Positions 1-6,314 of a DNA stretch of 9,019 bases are shown here, piece by piece. The translations under genes were made by a program, and so were the position numbers. The DNA comes from Acidobacteriota bacterium. GTDB taxonomy: Bacteria > Acidobacteriota > Polarisedimenticolia > JAPUIV01. The DNA lies in NCBI GenBank assembly GCA_027296665.1, contig JAPUIV010000092.1, positions 1 to 9,019 on the forward strand. The letters run 5' to 3'. Position 1 is the stretch's first letter; the number at the start of each line of letters is the position of its first letter. The notes below the pieces were generated by a model. The model was not told where the DNA came from. It did not search any database and saw nothing but the letters and a program-made list of their open reading frames with translations.

Positions 1-580
1 CGAAAGGGGTTCCCAGAAGGGAGCAGAGCAAAGATAGGCAGCCACCGACAAGCTGCCCGGCCCCCCGGCCCTGCCGGACCACATTGCCGGGGGGAAATCG
101 GAGCGCCGGGTACGGTCCCCCATCCAGGGCCCGTTCCAGGCTGGCCAGGTGAAAGGGGGCTGGTTGCTGGCCGAGTTCAACCACCATCGGCCCGTAGAAA
201 GAGGCGATCCCGGTCTTGCCGAGAAGGGCGAGCTGAAGGGCGGTCACGTCGCTGTACCCAATCCAGCGTTTGGGCAGTTTGCGGGCCGCCTCGAAATCGA
301 TCCCCTCGAGAAGCCGGGCGCTACCGTACCCGCCCCGGGCAAACCAGATGGCAGAGATCTCAGGCTTCCTCAGCATCCGGTTCAGCGCCTGCAACCGGTC
401 CCGATCGGGAGCCGCCAGATACCCCTGTGGAGACAGCGCTCCGTCTGCCATCTCCACCATATAACCCCGCCTCTCCAGCCAATCGGCTCCCTGCCGGAGG
501 AGACGGGCGTTCGGAGGCCCGGCCGGAGCCACCACGCCTATCCGGTCACCGGCGTGAATGGGAGGGGGAATCCGTATCAT
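1..580 (-). CDS. ldcA: LD-carboxypeptidase, S66 family (partial, C-terminus off the left edge)
   Basis: Likely a serine peptidase that removes the terminal D-alanine from muropeptide tetrapeptides by cutting an L,D bond, in cytoplasmic murein recycling. The visible 193 residues begin MIRIPPPIHAGDRIGVVAPAG, the usual S66 opening. They continue with IWFARGGYGSARLL (about 78-91) and WIGYSDVTAL (106-115), where Ser110 is the expected nucleophile. The sequence runs off the edge at GGCLSLLCSLLGTPF, which matches the family segment just before the catalytic Glu, so the Glu and His of the triad lie outside the window. Family members are about 300 residues, so roughly a third is missing. The ATG at 578-580 overlaps the TGA of the upstream amidohydrolase (ATGA), which implies translational coupling. 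Some S66 members cleave other substrates such as microcin C7 or cyanophycin-like peptides, so the family call is firmer than the substrate. Confidence 0.9.
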   Translation of the reverse strand, partial: MIRIPPPIHAGDRIGVVAPAGPPNARLLRQGADWLERRGYMVEMADGALSPQGYLAAPDRDRLQALNRMLRKPEISAIWFARGGYGSARLLEGIDFEAARKLPKRWIGYSDVTALQLALLGKTGIASFYGPMVVELGQQPAPFHLASLERALDGGPYPALRFPPGNVVRQGRGAGQLVGGCLSLLCSLLGTPF

Positions 581-1803
581 CGGGGGCTTGCTCCCGGCCG
601 GGAGCGCTCGAATTCGACCCGGATCTCCCCCACAAGGGAGGGATCGGTCAACAGGTCGACCGCCGTCAAGGCAAGGGCCCGGGTGGCCAGAAGGAGGCCC
701 TCCTGGCCGCGTTCACTGATGGTGGCGCGACCGAACTCCGCGGTATGGGAGGCCAACCCCGGTTCGCAGATTGCGATGAATGGATGAATCGAGGGGATTT
801 TCTGACTGACATTGCCCATGTCCAGGGACCCCATTCGGGTTCTTGGTTTATCTTCCGTGGTTACGCCAAAAAATCTCAAGTTTTCCTTGAACTTCTCTGC
901 CATCCTACCGTTTGTCCTCATCTCTCGATATGTATGTCCCATTTTGCCAATCGACAACCGGCAGCCCCGCGCCGCGGCGATCTCCCTGGCAGCCGTGAAA
1001 AACTTTTCCTCCAACCTGGTTAATCCCTGCAGGGAACGGGCCCGCAAACTGAACTCGCCTACCGCCCGGTCGGGAACCACATTGGCCCGCTCTCCCCCCT
1101 CCCGGATCACCCCGGGAAGGTGCCCTCCGTCGCCGATCTCCTGAACCAGGGTAGGTGCCATGCGGTACAGATCGATCAGGGCGTCCAGGGCGTTGATCCC
1201 CTTTTCCGGATGAACCACCGCATGGGCCGCCCGGCCCTGATATTCGATCCGATAGGTGGCCGCGGCCAGGGAGGTTGTATACACCCTGTTTTCCCCCGCC
1301 GGATGGATCATCATCGCCGCATCCAGGCCATCGAAACACCCGGCCTCGACAAGTGGAACCTTGCCTCCGATCGTCTCCTCGGCAGGGGTGCCGATGACCT
1401 CGATCCCCCCACCCGACCGATCCAGAATGGGAAGAAGGGCGAGGGAGGCACCGATCGATGCGGCCGCGATCAGATTGTGCCCGCAGCCATGCCCCATCCC
1501 GGGAAGGGCGTCGTATTCCGCCAGAAAGGCGACGCGGGGACGATCCTTTCCCTCTCCGATAGTCGCGTGGAAGGCGGTCGGGAGCCCGGCCAGCCCCACC
1601 CGAACCCGGAACCCTTGCCGCCGCAGGAGCGCGGCCAGGACCTGGCAAGAACGTTCTTCCCGGCCGCTCAGTTCCGGATGCCGGTACAGATCCTCGCTGA
1701 TTCCGAGAATCTCCCCACGGCGGCGCTCTACTTCGGCAAGAACCTTACCGCGCAAGGTAGAGATGGGAGTTTTTGCAGATGGTCTCCGAGTTCGGCTGGT
1801 CAT
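577..1803 (-). CDS. M20-family metallo-amidohydrolase (M20D / PM20D2-AbgB-like)
   Basis: A zinc-type amidohydrolase or dipeptidase, 408 residues from the start chosen here. The catalytic domain carries LAEYDALPGMGHGCGHN (94-110), whose Cys107 and His109 are expected metal ligands. It is followed by TPAEETIGGK (139-148) with the Glu pair 142-143, then MMIHPAG with His167 and, near the C-terminus, SHTAEF with His353. A lid or dimerisation domain with GRAAHAVVHPEKGINALDAL lies between, at about 175-295. The EYDALPG-x-GH-x-CGHN signature is typical of the PM20D2 and p-aminobenzoyl-glutamate hydrolase B branch, which acts on small amide-linked dipeptide-like substrates. The true substrate cannot be read from sequence. 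The frame stays open back to 1905, but those upstream codons lie in the conserved 3' part of rnpB. I therefore take the ATG at 1801-1803. It has only a weak G-rich ribosome site. The downstream LD-carboxypeptidase gene overlaps the stop, suggesting a joint peptide or muropeptide salvage role (inference). Confidence 0.88.
   Translation of the reverse strand: MTSRTRRPSAKTPISTLRGKVLAEVERRRGEILGISEDLYRHPELSGREERSCQVLAALLRRQGFRVRVGLAGLPTAFHATIGEGKDRPRVAFLAEYDALPGMGHGCGHNLIAAASIGASLALLPILDRSGGGIEVIGTPAEETIGGKVPLVEAGCFDGLDAAMMIHPAGENRVYTTSLAAATYRIEYQGRAAHAVVHPEKGINALDALIDLYRMAPTLVQEIGDGGHLPGVIREGGERANVVPDRAVGEFSLRARSLQGLTRLEEKFFTAAREIAAARGCRLSIGKMGHTYREMRTNGRMAEKFKENLRFFGVTTEDKPRTRMGSLDMGNVSQKIPSIHPFIAICEPGLASHTAEFGRATISERGQEGLLLATRALALTAVDLLTDPSLVGEIRVEFERSRPGASPR
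591..604. repeat. perfect 14-nt palindrome at the end of the M20 gene
   Basis: The sequence ctcccggccgggag is its own reverse complement. It lies 10 nt upstream of the LD-carboxypeptidase start on the minus strand and contains that gene's only GGGAG-like ribosome-binding stretch. If it folds in the mRNA, it would hide this site until a ribosome translating the M20 gene opens it. That would reinforce the coupling given by the ATGA overlap. The function is inference; in GC-rich coding DNA a palindrome of this size can occur by chance. Confidence 0.35.
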
Positions 1804-1838
1804 TGCCCCCCCGGAGGAACCGGTCCAGGGAACCATGG

Positions 1839-2228
1839 GATGGGGCCGGAGTCGGGAGTAAGCCGAATTCTGTTCCTCGAATGAAACGAGGTGATGACCA
1901 TTCATCTGGCCCCTCGATTGCTCTCGGGGTCAAGCGACCTACCCGGAGGTATGGGAGCGGGCCACTCCACTCACCCCCCTATTTGGTCTTGCTCCGTGCG
2001 GGGTTTACCAAGCTATCCCGGTCACCCGGGATACTGGTGCGCTCTTACCGCACCATTTCACCCTTACCCCGGCGCGCCAGAGGCATTCCGGGGCGGTATC
2101 TTTTCTGTGGCACTTTCCTTCCCGTCACCGGGACTGGGGGTTACCCAGCGCACTGCCCTGGGGAGTTCGGACTTTCCTCCCCGCGTAAACACGCGGAGCG
2201 GCCATCTTCCCGGCTCCGACCGGCCCCA
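1839..2228 (-). ncRNA. rnpB: RNase P RNA, bacterial type A
   Basis: The catalytic RNA that trims tRNA 5' leaders. On the minus strand it has all the universal blocks in order. The 5' P4 strand GGAGGAAAGTCCGAACTCCC is at 2180-2161. The block AAGGGTGAAATGGTGCGGTA, followed by AGAGCGCACC, is near 2066-2036. GCAAGACCAAATAG follows near 1992-1979, and the 3' P4 strand GAACAGAATTCGGCTTAC is at 1875-1858. Compared with Escherichia coli, the P4 pair CCGGG/CCCGG has become CCGAA/TTCGG, a compensatory change that keeps the helix. The ends are set by the P1 helix: ATGGGGCCGG at the 5' side pairs with CCGGCCCCAT at 1849-1840. The exact ends may shift by up to about 8 nt, because the best promoter would start transcription near 2221. 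No U-tract terminator follows. The M20 gene begins about 36 nt downstream, so the RNA is probably processed from a longer transcript. Confidence 0.95.
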
Positions 2229-2256
2229 TGTTAACACGCGCCCCGGGAGCGATCAA
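2228..2256 (-). promoter_or_regulatory. candidate promoter for rnpB
   Basis: On the minus strand, TTGATC (2256-2251) and TAACAT (2233-2228) are separated by exactly 17 nt. They match the housekeeping sigma consensus at four of six positions each. The predicted start would be near 2221, a few bases inside the long P1 pairing. Either the extra outer pairs of P1 are fortuitous or transcription starts slightly upstream of the usual distance. Confidence 0.5.
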
Positions 2257-2305
2257 ACCGGGGGGGAAACTGCCTCGAAACGGGTGGAAGAGAAGCAACA
2301 GGGTG

Positions 2306-2314
2306 TGGTATATT
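2306..2314 (+). promoter_or_regulatory. candidate extended -10 promoter for dnaB
   Basis: TGG directly followed by TATATT forms an extended -10 element (TGn plus five of six consensus bases). There is no convincing -35 box 17 nt upstream, where GGAAGA is found. It lies in the 142-nt divergent gap between rnpB and dnaB and would start transcription near 2321, giving a leader of about 50 to 90 nt depending on the dnaB start. Nothing else is recognised in this gap. Confidence 0.4.
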
Positions 2315-2370
2315 GAGGCGCGATCCGTACCCCCCCTTTTCGGGTCCAGGAACGCGAAAAATCCCTGCAG

Positions 2371-3753
2371 TTGTTGCCGTTCCCGACCAGGGTAAGGAAG
2401 GAAAAGACTCTGGACACTCCATCCTCTCTGCTGCGTCCCCTGCCCCACAACCTGGATGCGGAAAGATCGATCCTGGGCGCCATCCTGATCGAGAACGAGG
2501 CGTTGCACCAGGCCCAGGAGATGCTCCGCGAGGGAGATTTTTACCGCGATTCCCATCGCCGCATCTTCCATGCCATGGGGGAACTGTCCGAACGATCCAC
2601 CAACATCGACCTGGTGACCCTCAAAAATGAAATGGAGAGGGAAGGAACCCTGGAAATAACGGGGGGAACCGCGTATATCGCCTCCCTGGTCGATGGCGTT
2701 CCCAGGACGGCGAACGTGGAGTATTACGCCAGGATCGTGAGGGAGAAGGCGGTCCTACGCAACCTGATCACTTCCTCCAGCCGGATCATCTCCGAGTGCC
2801 TGGCGGCGGACGGCGACGCCGTGGAGGTCCTGGACTCGGCCGAACAATCGATCTTCCAGATCGCGCAGGATCAACTTCGACCGGGGTTCGTTCCCTTGAG
2901 GGTCATCGCCCAGGACAGCCTCAAGATGATCGAAGACCTCCAGGAACGGAAGGAATTCATCACCGGGCTGCCGACGGGATTCGCCCGATTCAACGAACTC
3001 ACCTCCGGCCTGCAGCCCGCGGATCTCATCATCGTGGCGGCGCGGCCCTCCATGGGAAAAACCGCCTTCTGCATCAACATCGCCCAGCATGTCTCCATCC
3101 GGGAAAATAAAAAGGTCGGAATCTTCAGTCTGGAGATGACTCAGCAACAGCTGTTTCTCCGCCTTCTTTGCGCCCAGGCGCGGGTCGACGCCCACCGCCT
3201 GCGGACCGGCCGACTCACCAAGGAAGAATGGCAAAAACTCACCCTTTCCTTCGGGGAACTCTCGAATGCCCCCATTTTCATCGACGATTCCTCCGGGCTT
3301 TCGGTCATGGAGATGCGGGCCAAGGCGCGGCGATTGAAAGCGGAAAAAGGCCTGGATCTCCTGATCGTCGATTACCTGCAGCTGATGCACGGCGGCAGAG
3401 GGCAAGAGAACCGGACCCAGGAAATCTCCGCCATCTCCCGCTCTCTCAAGGGACTCGCCAAGGAACTGAATATCCCCCTGATCGCGGTCTCACAGCTGAG
3501 CAGGGGACCCGAGATACGCGGCGGAAATCGCCGGCCGCAGCTTTCCGATCTGCGGGAGTCGGGGGCGATCGAACAGGACGCCGATGTGGTGCTGTTCATT
3601 TTCCGCGAGGAGGTGTACAACCCGTCGGAAGAAAATAGGGGCAAGGCCAAATTGATCATTGGAAAGCAGCGCAACGGTCCGACCGACGAGATCGATCTCG
3701 CCTTCATCAAGCAATATACCAAGTTCGAGGAGCTTGAGTGGCAGAGGGAATGA
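2371..3753 (+). CDS. dnaB: replicative DNA helicase DnaB
   Basis: The hexameric 5'-3' helicase that unwinds DNA at the replication fork and recruits primase. In the 460-residue reading the N-terminal domain opens with LPHNLDAERSILGAIL (24-39), as in the family. The RecA-like motor has Walker A ARPSMGKT (224-231), the catalytic Glu in FSLEMT (Glu255), Walker B LLIVDYLQLM (330-339), the sensor region IPLIAVSQLSR (368-378), and the arginine-finger block RRPQLSDLRESGAIEQDADV (387-406). No intein or insertion interrupts it. The start is uncertain. The first in-frame start is TTG at 2371, with no ribosome site. A good purine-rich site (AAGGAAGGAAAAG, 2394-2406) instead precedes a CTG at 2410, which would give a protein of 447 residues with a more typical N-terminus. 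It is first in an operon with alr and a PIN-TRAM gene. Confidence 0.97.
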   Translation: MLPFPTRVRKEKTLDTPSSLLRPLPHNLDAERSILGAILIENEALHQAQEMLREGDFYRDSHRRIFHAMGELSERSTNIDLVTLKNEMEREGTLEITGGTAYIASLVDGVPRTANVEYYARIVREKAVLRNLITSSSRIISECLAADGDAVEVLDSAEQSIFQIAQDQLRPGFVPLRVIAQDSLKMIEDLQERKEFITGLPTGFARFNELTSGLQPADLIIVAARPSMGKTAFCINIAQHVSIRENKKVGIFSLEMTQQQLFLRLLCAQARVDAHRLRTGRLTKEEWQKLTLSFGELSNAPIFIDDSSGLSVMEMRAKARRLKAEKGLDLLIVDYLQLMHGGRGQENRTQEISAISRSLKGLAKELNIPLIAVSQLSRGPEIRGGNRRPQLSDLRESGAIEQDADVVLFIFREEVYNPSEENRGKAKLIIGKQRNGPTDEIDLAFIKQYTKFEELEWQRE

Positions 3754-3791
3754 TCCCGGGAGGTTCCGATCGCACCGATCTCCGGCATTGA
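3750..3791 (+). other. 13-codon ORF overlapping the dnaB stop and the alr start region
   Basis: An ATG at 3750-3752 overlaps the dnaB TGA (ATGA). It opens a 13-codon frame, MIPGGSDRTDLRH, that ends at TGA 3789-3791 inside the first codons of the apparent alr frame. It is either a coupling mini-ORF that delivers ribosomes to a non-standard alr start, or the true beginning of alr separated from the rest by an indel. A +1 shift at its end would read straight into the conserved Alr N-terminus. I cannot tell these apart from one sequence. Confidence 0.35.
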
Positions 3792-5043
3792 ACGGATTCT
3801 CTCCGGACGGCGGCCGACCTGGGCCGAGGTCGATCTCAACCATTTGGCCGGGAACCTGACCCGGGTCCGGAATCGGATCGGCCCGGCAAAACGGATCCTT
3901 GCGGTGGTCAAAGCCGATGCGTACGGCCACGGCGCGGTTCCGGTGAGCCTGTGCCTGGAGCAGGCCGGGGCCGACTGCCTGGCGGTTGCCCTCCCGGAAG
4001 AGGGGATCGAACTGCGGGAGGCGGGAGTCCGGTGCGCGATCCTGCTCCTCGGCCCCCTCGGCCCCGATCAGTTCGGGGCGATCTTCGATTACCGTCTCAT
4101 CCCCACCCTGACCGAATGGCCGATCCTGGACGAACTGGAAAAGGCGGCGGCGCGACGCGGCGCCCGCCTGCCGTTCCACCTCAAGGTGGACACCGGGATG
4201 GGAAGGCTGGGGGTTCTTCCCGAGAGTCTCCCCAGCGGTCTCGAACGACTTCGTGAATTGAAGATGTGCCGTCTGGCGGGAGTATTTTCCCATCTCGCCT
4301 GCGCCGAGGAGACCAGCAATCCCCACACCGGCTGGCAGCGGCGCAGGTTCGAGGAGACTCTCCAGGTATTGAAAACGGGCGGAGTCCGGGTTCCGATGGC
4401 CCACCTTGCCAACAGCGCCGCCATTCTTGACCATCCCGACTGCCTGCTTCAGGCCGTCCGTCCCGGAATCCCTCTGTACGGTTGCCACCCCTCGGAGACC
4501 AGCAGCCGGATGGAGATCGAACCGGTCCTGCAGTTTCGCACCCGGGTTCTGGGGATCAAGGAAGTCCCTCCAAACACCCCGATCGGTTACGGCAGCGCCT
4601 ACCGCACCCGCAGGCCGAGCCGGATTGCCATCCTGCCGGCCGGTTACCATGATGGGGTTCCCCGGACCATGCCGCCCCGGGGCTCGGTTCTCCTGCACGG
4701 GAAAAGGGCGCCGCTGGCCGGCCTGGTGAGCATGGACCTTGCCGCCGCGGACGTGACCGAGATCCCGGAGGTTCAACGGGGCGACGTGGCCACCCTGGTC
4801 GGACGGGATGGCCCGGAGGAGATCCGCATCGAGGAGGTGGCCGCGGTCGCCCGATCGATTCCTTATGAAATCCTGTGCCGTATCGGCAACCGGGTTCCCC
4901 GTATATATCATCGTACCGGAATTCCTGTCTCCATTCAGGGCCGGCTCCAGATGCCGGCACCGGGTCGTCCGGCCGCCGGACTGGAGAGGGAACAGATCAT
5001 TACCCAAGATCAGGGAGGAATAGGATCATGGGCACCATCTTAA
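3769..5043 (+). CDS. alr: alanine racemase, PLP-dependent
   Basis: Interconverts L- and D-alanine to supply D-Ala for peptidoglycan. The N-terminal barrel begins RRPTWAEVDLNHLAGNL and carries the PLP lysine in AVVKADAYGHG (Lys codon 3910-3912). RPGIPLYG and the catalytic tyrosine in PIGYGSAYRT (codon 4588-4590) follow, then LPAGYHDGVPR, SMDLAAADVT and the closing EILCRIGNRVPRIY. All catalytic elements are intact. No ATG, GTG, TTG or CTG exists upstream of the RPTWAEVDL strand in this frame. The first standard start is TTG 3844, which would delete it. I place the start at ATC 3769, which lies 5 nt after a clear GGGAGG ribosome site (3758-3763). ATT 3787 or an indel are alternatives. The protein carries a tail of about 44 residues past the usual family end. 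Its last 16 nt overlap the next gene. The enzyme call is firm; the start is not. Confidence 0.93.
   Translation: MAPISGIERILSGRRPTWAEVDLNHLAGNLTRVRNRIGPAKRILAVVKADAYGHGAVPVSLCLEQAGADCLAVALPEEGIELREAGVRCAILLLGPLGPDQFGAIFDYRLIPTLTEWPILDELEKAAARRGARLPFHLKVDTGMGRLGVLPESLPSGLERLRELKMCRLAGVFSHLACAEETSNPHTGWQRRRFEETLQVLKTGGVRVPMAHLANSAAILDHPDCLLQAVRPGIPLYGCHPSETSSRMEIEPVLQFRTRVLGIKEVPPNTPIGYGSAYRTRRPSRIAILPAGYHDGVPRTMPPRGSVLLHGKRAPLAGLVSMDLAAADVTEIPEVQRGDVATLVGRDGPEEIRIEEVAAVARSIPYEILCRIGNRVPRIYHRTGIPVSIQGRLQMPAPGRPAAGLEREQIITQDQGGIGSWAPS
5012..5019 (+). promoter_or_regulatory. ribosome-binding site of the PIN-TRAM gene
   Basis: AGGGAGGA lies 8 nt before the ATG at 5028. It decides the start, because the open frame extends another 51 codons upstream into alr without a comparable site. 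It sits inside the alr coding sequence, so translation of the two genes is probably coupled. Confidence 0.85.
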
Positions 5044-6041
5044 TCCGGATCATAGCCGCGCTGAGCACCATCCTTCTGGCCATTCTTCTGTTTCCCCTGC
5101 AGCTGGAGCCATTGGACGTCCGGGGTCCGGTATTCGGCCTCTTTTTCGCCGGACTTCTTTTTCTACTCGAGTGGCAGTTGCGGAGAGTCGAATTGCGGGT
5201 CCTGTTTTCCAGCCTGCTGGGGCTTACCATCGGTACCGTGGCCGGTTTTATCCTGGTGGGGATCCTGCCCCTTGAAGTGTTCCCCTGGTTGCCATCCTGG
5301 GCCACCCGGACCGTGGTTTTTCTCGTCTGTCTCTACCTCGGCTTCATCCTGGGGGCGATCAAGGGGAAGAAGTTCACCGTCGAGACGATTCAAAGCTTCC
5401 TCAAGGGGAAAAATACCCGCCGGATCTACAAGATCCTCGACACCAGCGTCATCATCGACAGCCGCATTGCCGACATTTGCGAAACCGGATTTCTGGACGG
5501 GGTCCTCATGGTCCCGCAATTCGTTCTCCGCGAACTCCAGCATATCGCCGATTCCTCCGACTCCCTGCGCCGGAGCCGCGGCCGCAAGGGGCTCGAAACC
5601 CTACAGAGGATCAAGAAAAACGCCAACGTCCAGGTGCAGATTTCGGAAGTCGACTACCCCGATATCCAGGAAGTGGATCTGAAGCTCATCCAGCTTGCCA
5701 TCCAGGTGGGAGGCAAGCTCGTCACCAACGACTTCAATCTGAACCAGGTCGCCCAGCTCCGGGGGGTTGAAGTCCTGAACATCAACGAACTCGCCAATGC
5801 CCTGAAGCCTGTGGTCCTGCCGGGGGAGGCGATGAAGGTCTTCATTCTCAAGGAGGGAAAGGAAGCCAATCAGGGCGTGGGATATCTCGACGACGGCACC
5901 ATGGTGGTGGTGGACAACGCCAAGCGCTTCCTCGGCAAGAACGTCGACATCGTCATCACATCGGTTCTGCAGACCACCGCCGGGAAGATGTTCTTCGGGA
6001 AATTCGAATCGGATCTGGAAAGATCAAGAAAGGCCGGCTAA
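5028..6041 (+). CDS. membrane-anchored PIN-TRAM domain protein (YacL-like)
   Basis: A 337-residue protein. Four hydrophobic segments come first (about 4-22, 33-48, 58-80 and 93-111), then a PIN nuclease-fold domain from about 135, then a C-terminal TRAM domain (about 262-327). The acidic PIN residues are present: Asp138 in KILDTSVIIDSRI, Asp144, Glu169 in VLRELQ, Asp217 in EVDLKLI and Asp235 in LVTNDFNLNQ. The TRAM part reads EAMKVFILKEGKEANQGVGY and ends near TAGKMFFGKF. TRAM is a nucleic-acid-binding beta-barrel also found in tRNA methylthiotransferases. Relatives of this architecture occur in Bacillus (YacL), cyanobacteria and several diderm phyla and are presumed RNases, but their substrates are poorly known. 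The start is fixed by a strong ribosome site, and the gene overlaps alr by 16 nt. Unlike toxin PIN proteins it is long and membrane-bound, and no antitoxin gene sits beside it. Confidence 0.93.
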   Translation: MGTILIRIIAALSTILLAILLFPLQLEPLDVRGPVFGLFFAGLLFLLEWQLRRVELRVLFSSLLGLTIGTVAGFILVGILPLEVFPWLPSWATRTVVFLVCLYLGFILGAIKGKKFTVETIQSFLKGKNTRRIYKILDTSVIIDSRIADICETGFLDGVLMVPQFVLRELQHIADSSDSLRRSRGRKGLETLQRIKKNANVQVQISEVDYPDIQEVDLKLIQLAIQVGGKLVTNDFNLNQVAQLRGVEVLNINELANALKPVVLPGEAMKVFILKEGKEANQGVGYLDDGTMVVVDNAKRFLGKNVDIVITSVLQTTAGKMFFGKFESDLERSRKAG

Positions 6042-6160
6042 CCCGGTTCCGGTCGAGGAGCCGTACCTGCTCACGTGTGGGTCGCCCGGAGCGGACGGGG
6101 GGGGAAGCGCCGGGGTGGGTACGGGCCGCCGGGAGTCGCCCGCGCCTGGCATCTGGGATG

Positions 6161-6175
6161 GAGGAAGCGTTCCTC
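6161..6175. repeat. perfect inverted repeat, 6-bp stem with 3-nt loop
   Basis: GAGGAAGCGTTCCTC forms a hairpin with arms GAGGAA and TTCCTC. Its right arm runs into the first copy of the 16-nt direct repeat. No T-run follows on either strand, so it is not a classical intrinsic terminator. Confidence 0.6.
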
Positions 6176-6186
6176 GACGGGCGCGG
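6171..6186. repeat. 16-nt direct repeat, copy 1
   Basis: tcctcgacgggcgcgg, identical to copy 2 at 6276-6291. The spacing of 105 nt is a multiple of three, so both copies read in the same frame. On the minus strand this gives APVEER twice, 35 codons apart. It may be a remnant of a repeated element or of repeated coding sequence. Confidence 0.7.
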
Positions 6187-6275
6187 GAGGGGGCTGCCAG
6201 CCGTGGACGGGTCGGCGTTGGAGCAGGAAGCGAAGGGCGAGCAGAGTGAGCACCGCCGCATGAGCAGGCAGACGC

Positions 6276-6291
6276 TCCTCGACGGGCGCGG
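6276..6291. repeat. 16-nt direct repeat, copy 2
   Basis: An exact second copy of tcctcgacgggcgcgg. It is preceded by GAGC...GCTC, a weaker potential stem in the same relative place as the hairpin before copy 1. The repeat unit may therefore be a hairpin plus the 16-nt core. Confidence 0.7.
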
Positions 6292-6314
6292 AAGGCGGAC
6301 CGGGAGCCCTTTTC

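Larger units (their letters stand above)
6042..6314. other. convergent intergenic region without a recognised gene
   Basis: It lies between the PIN-TRAM gene and the converging membrane-protein gene. It is strongly G-rich on the plus strand and holds a 16-nt direct repeat and a 15-nt perfect inverted repeat. A weak imperfect hairpin with AAGGC/GCCCTT arms (about 6292-6311), followed by TTTTCTC, could terminate the plus-strand operon. I see no tRNA or known RNA motif. One minus-strand frame stays open from before 6277 down to a stop near 6071 with a hydrophobic stretch (AHAAVLTLLALRFLLQ), but it has no good start and no recognised family, so I do not call it a gene. Confidence 0.5.

Noticed and set aside
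1804..1905. N-terminal extension of the M20 protein starting at 1905
   Set aside because: These codons lie largely within the conserved 3' strand of P4 and the P1 region of rnpB, and the extra residues resemble nothing in the family.
3490..5007. Minus-strand open frame of 505 codons antisense to dnaB and alr
   Set aside because: It is a shadow of high-GC coding sequence. It spans two well-recognised genes on the other strand and has low-complexity residue use and no known motif.
3751..5043. TGA readthrough giving a DnaB-Alr fusion protein
   Set aside because: dnaB and alr share a frame, but this happens by chance in a third of cases. No selenocysteine element or recoding signal is evident, and DnaB ends at its normal family length.
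5028..6041. PIN protein as the toxin of a toxin-antitoxin pair
   Set aside because: It has four membrane segments and a TRAM domain, is about 337 residues long, and has no small antitoxin gene beside it. This is the YacL-like architecture.
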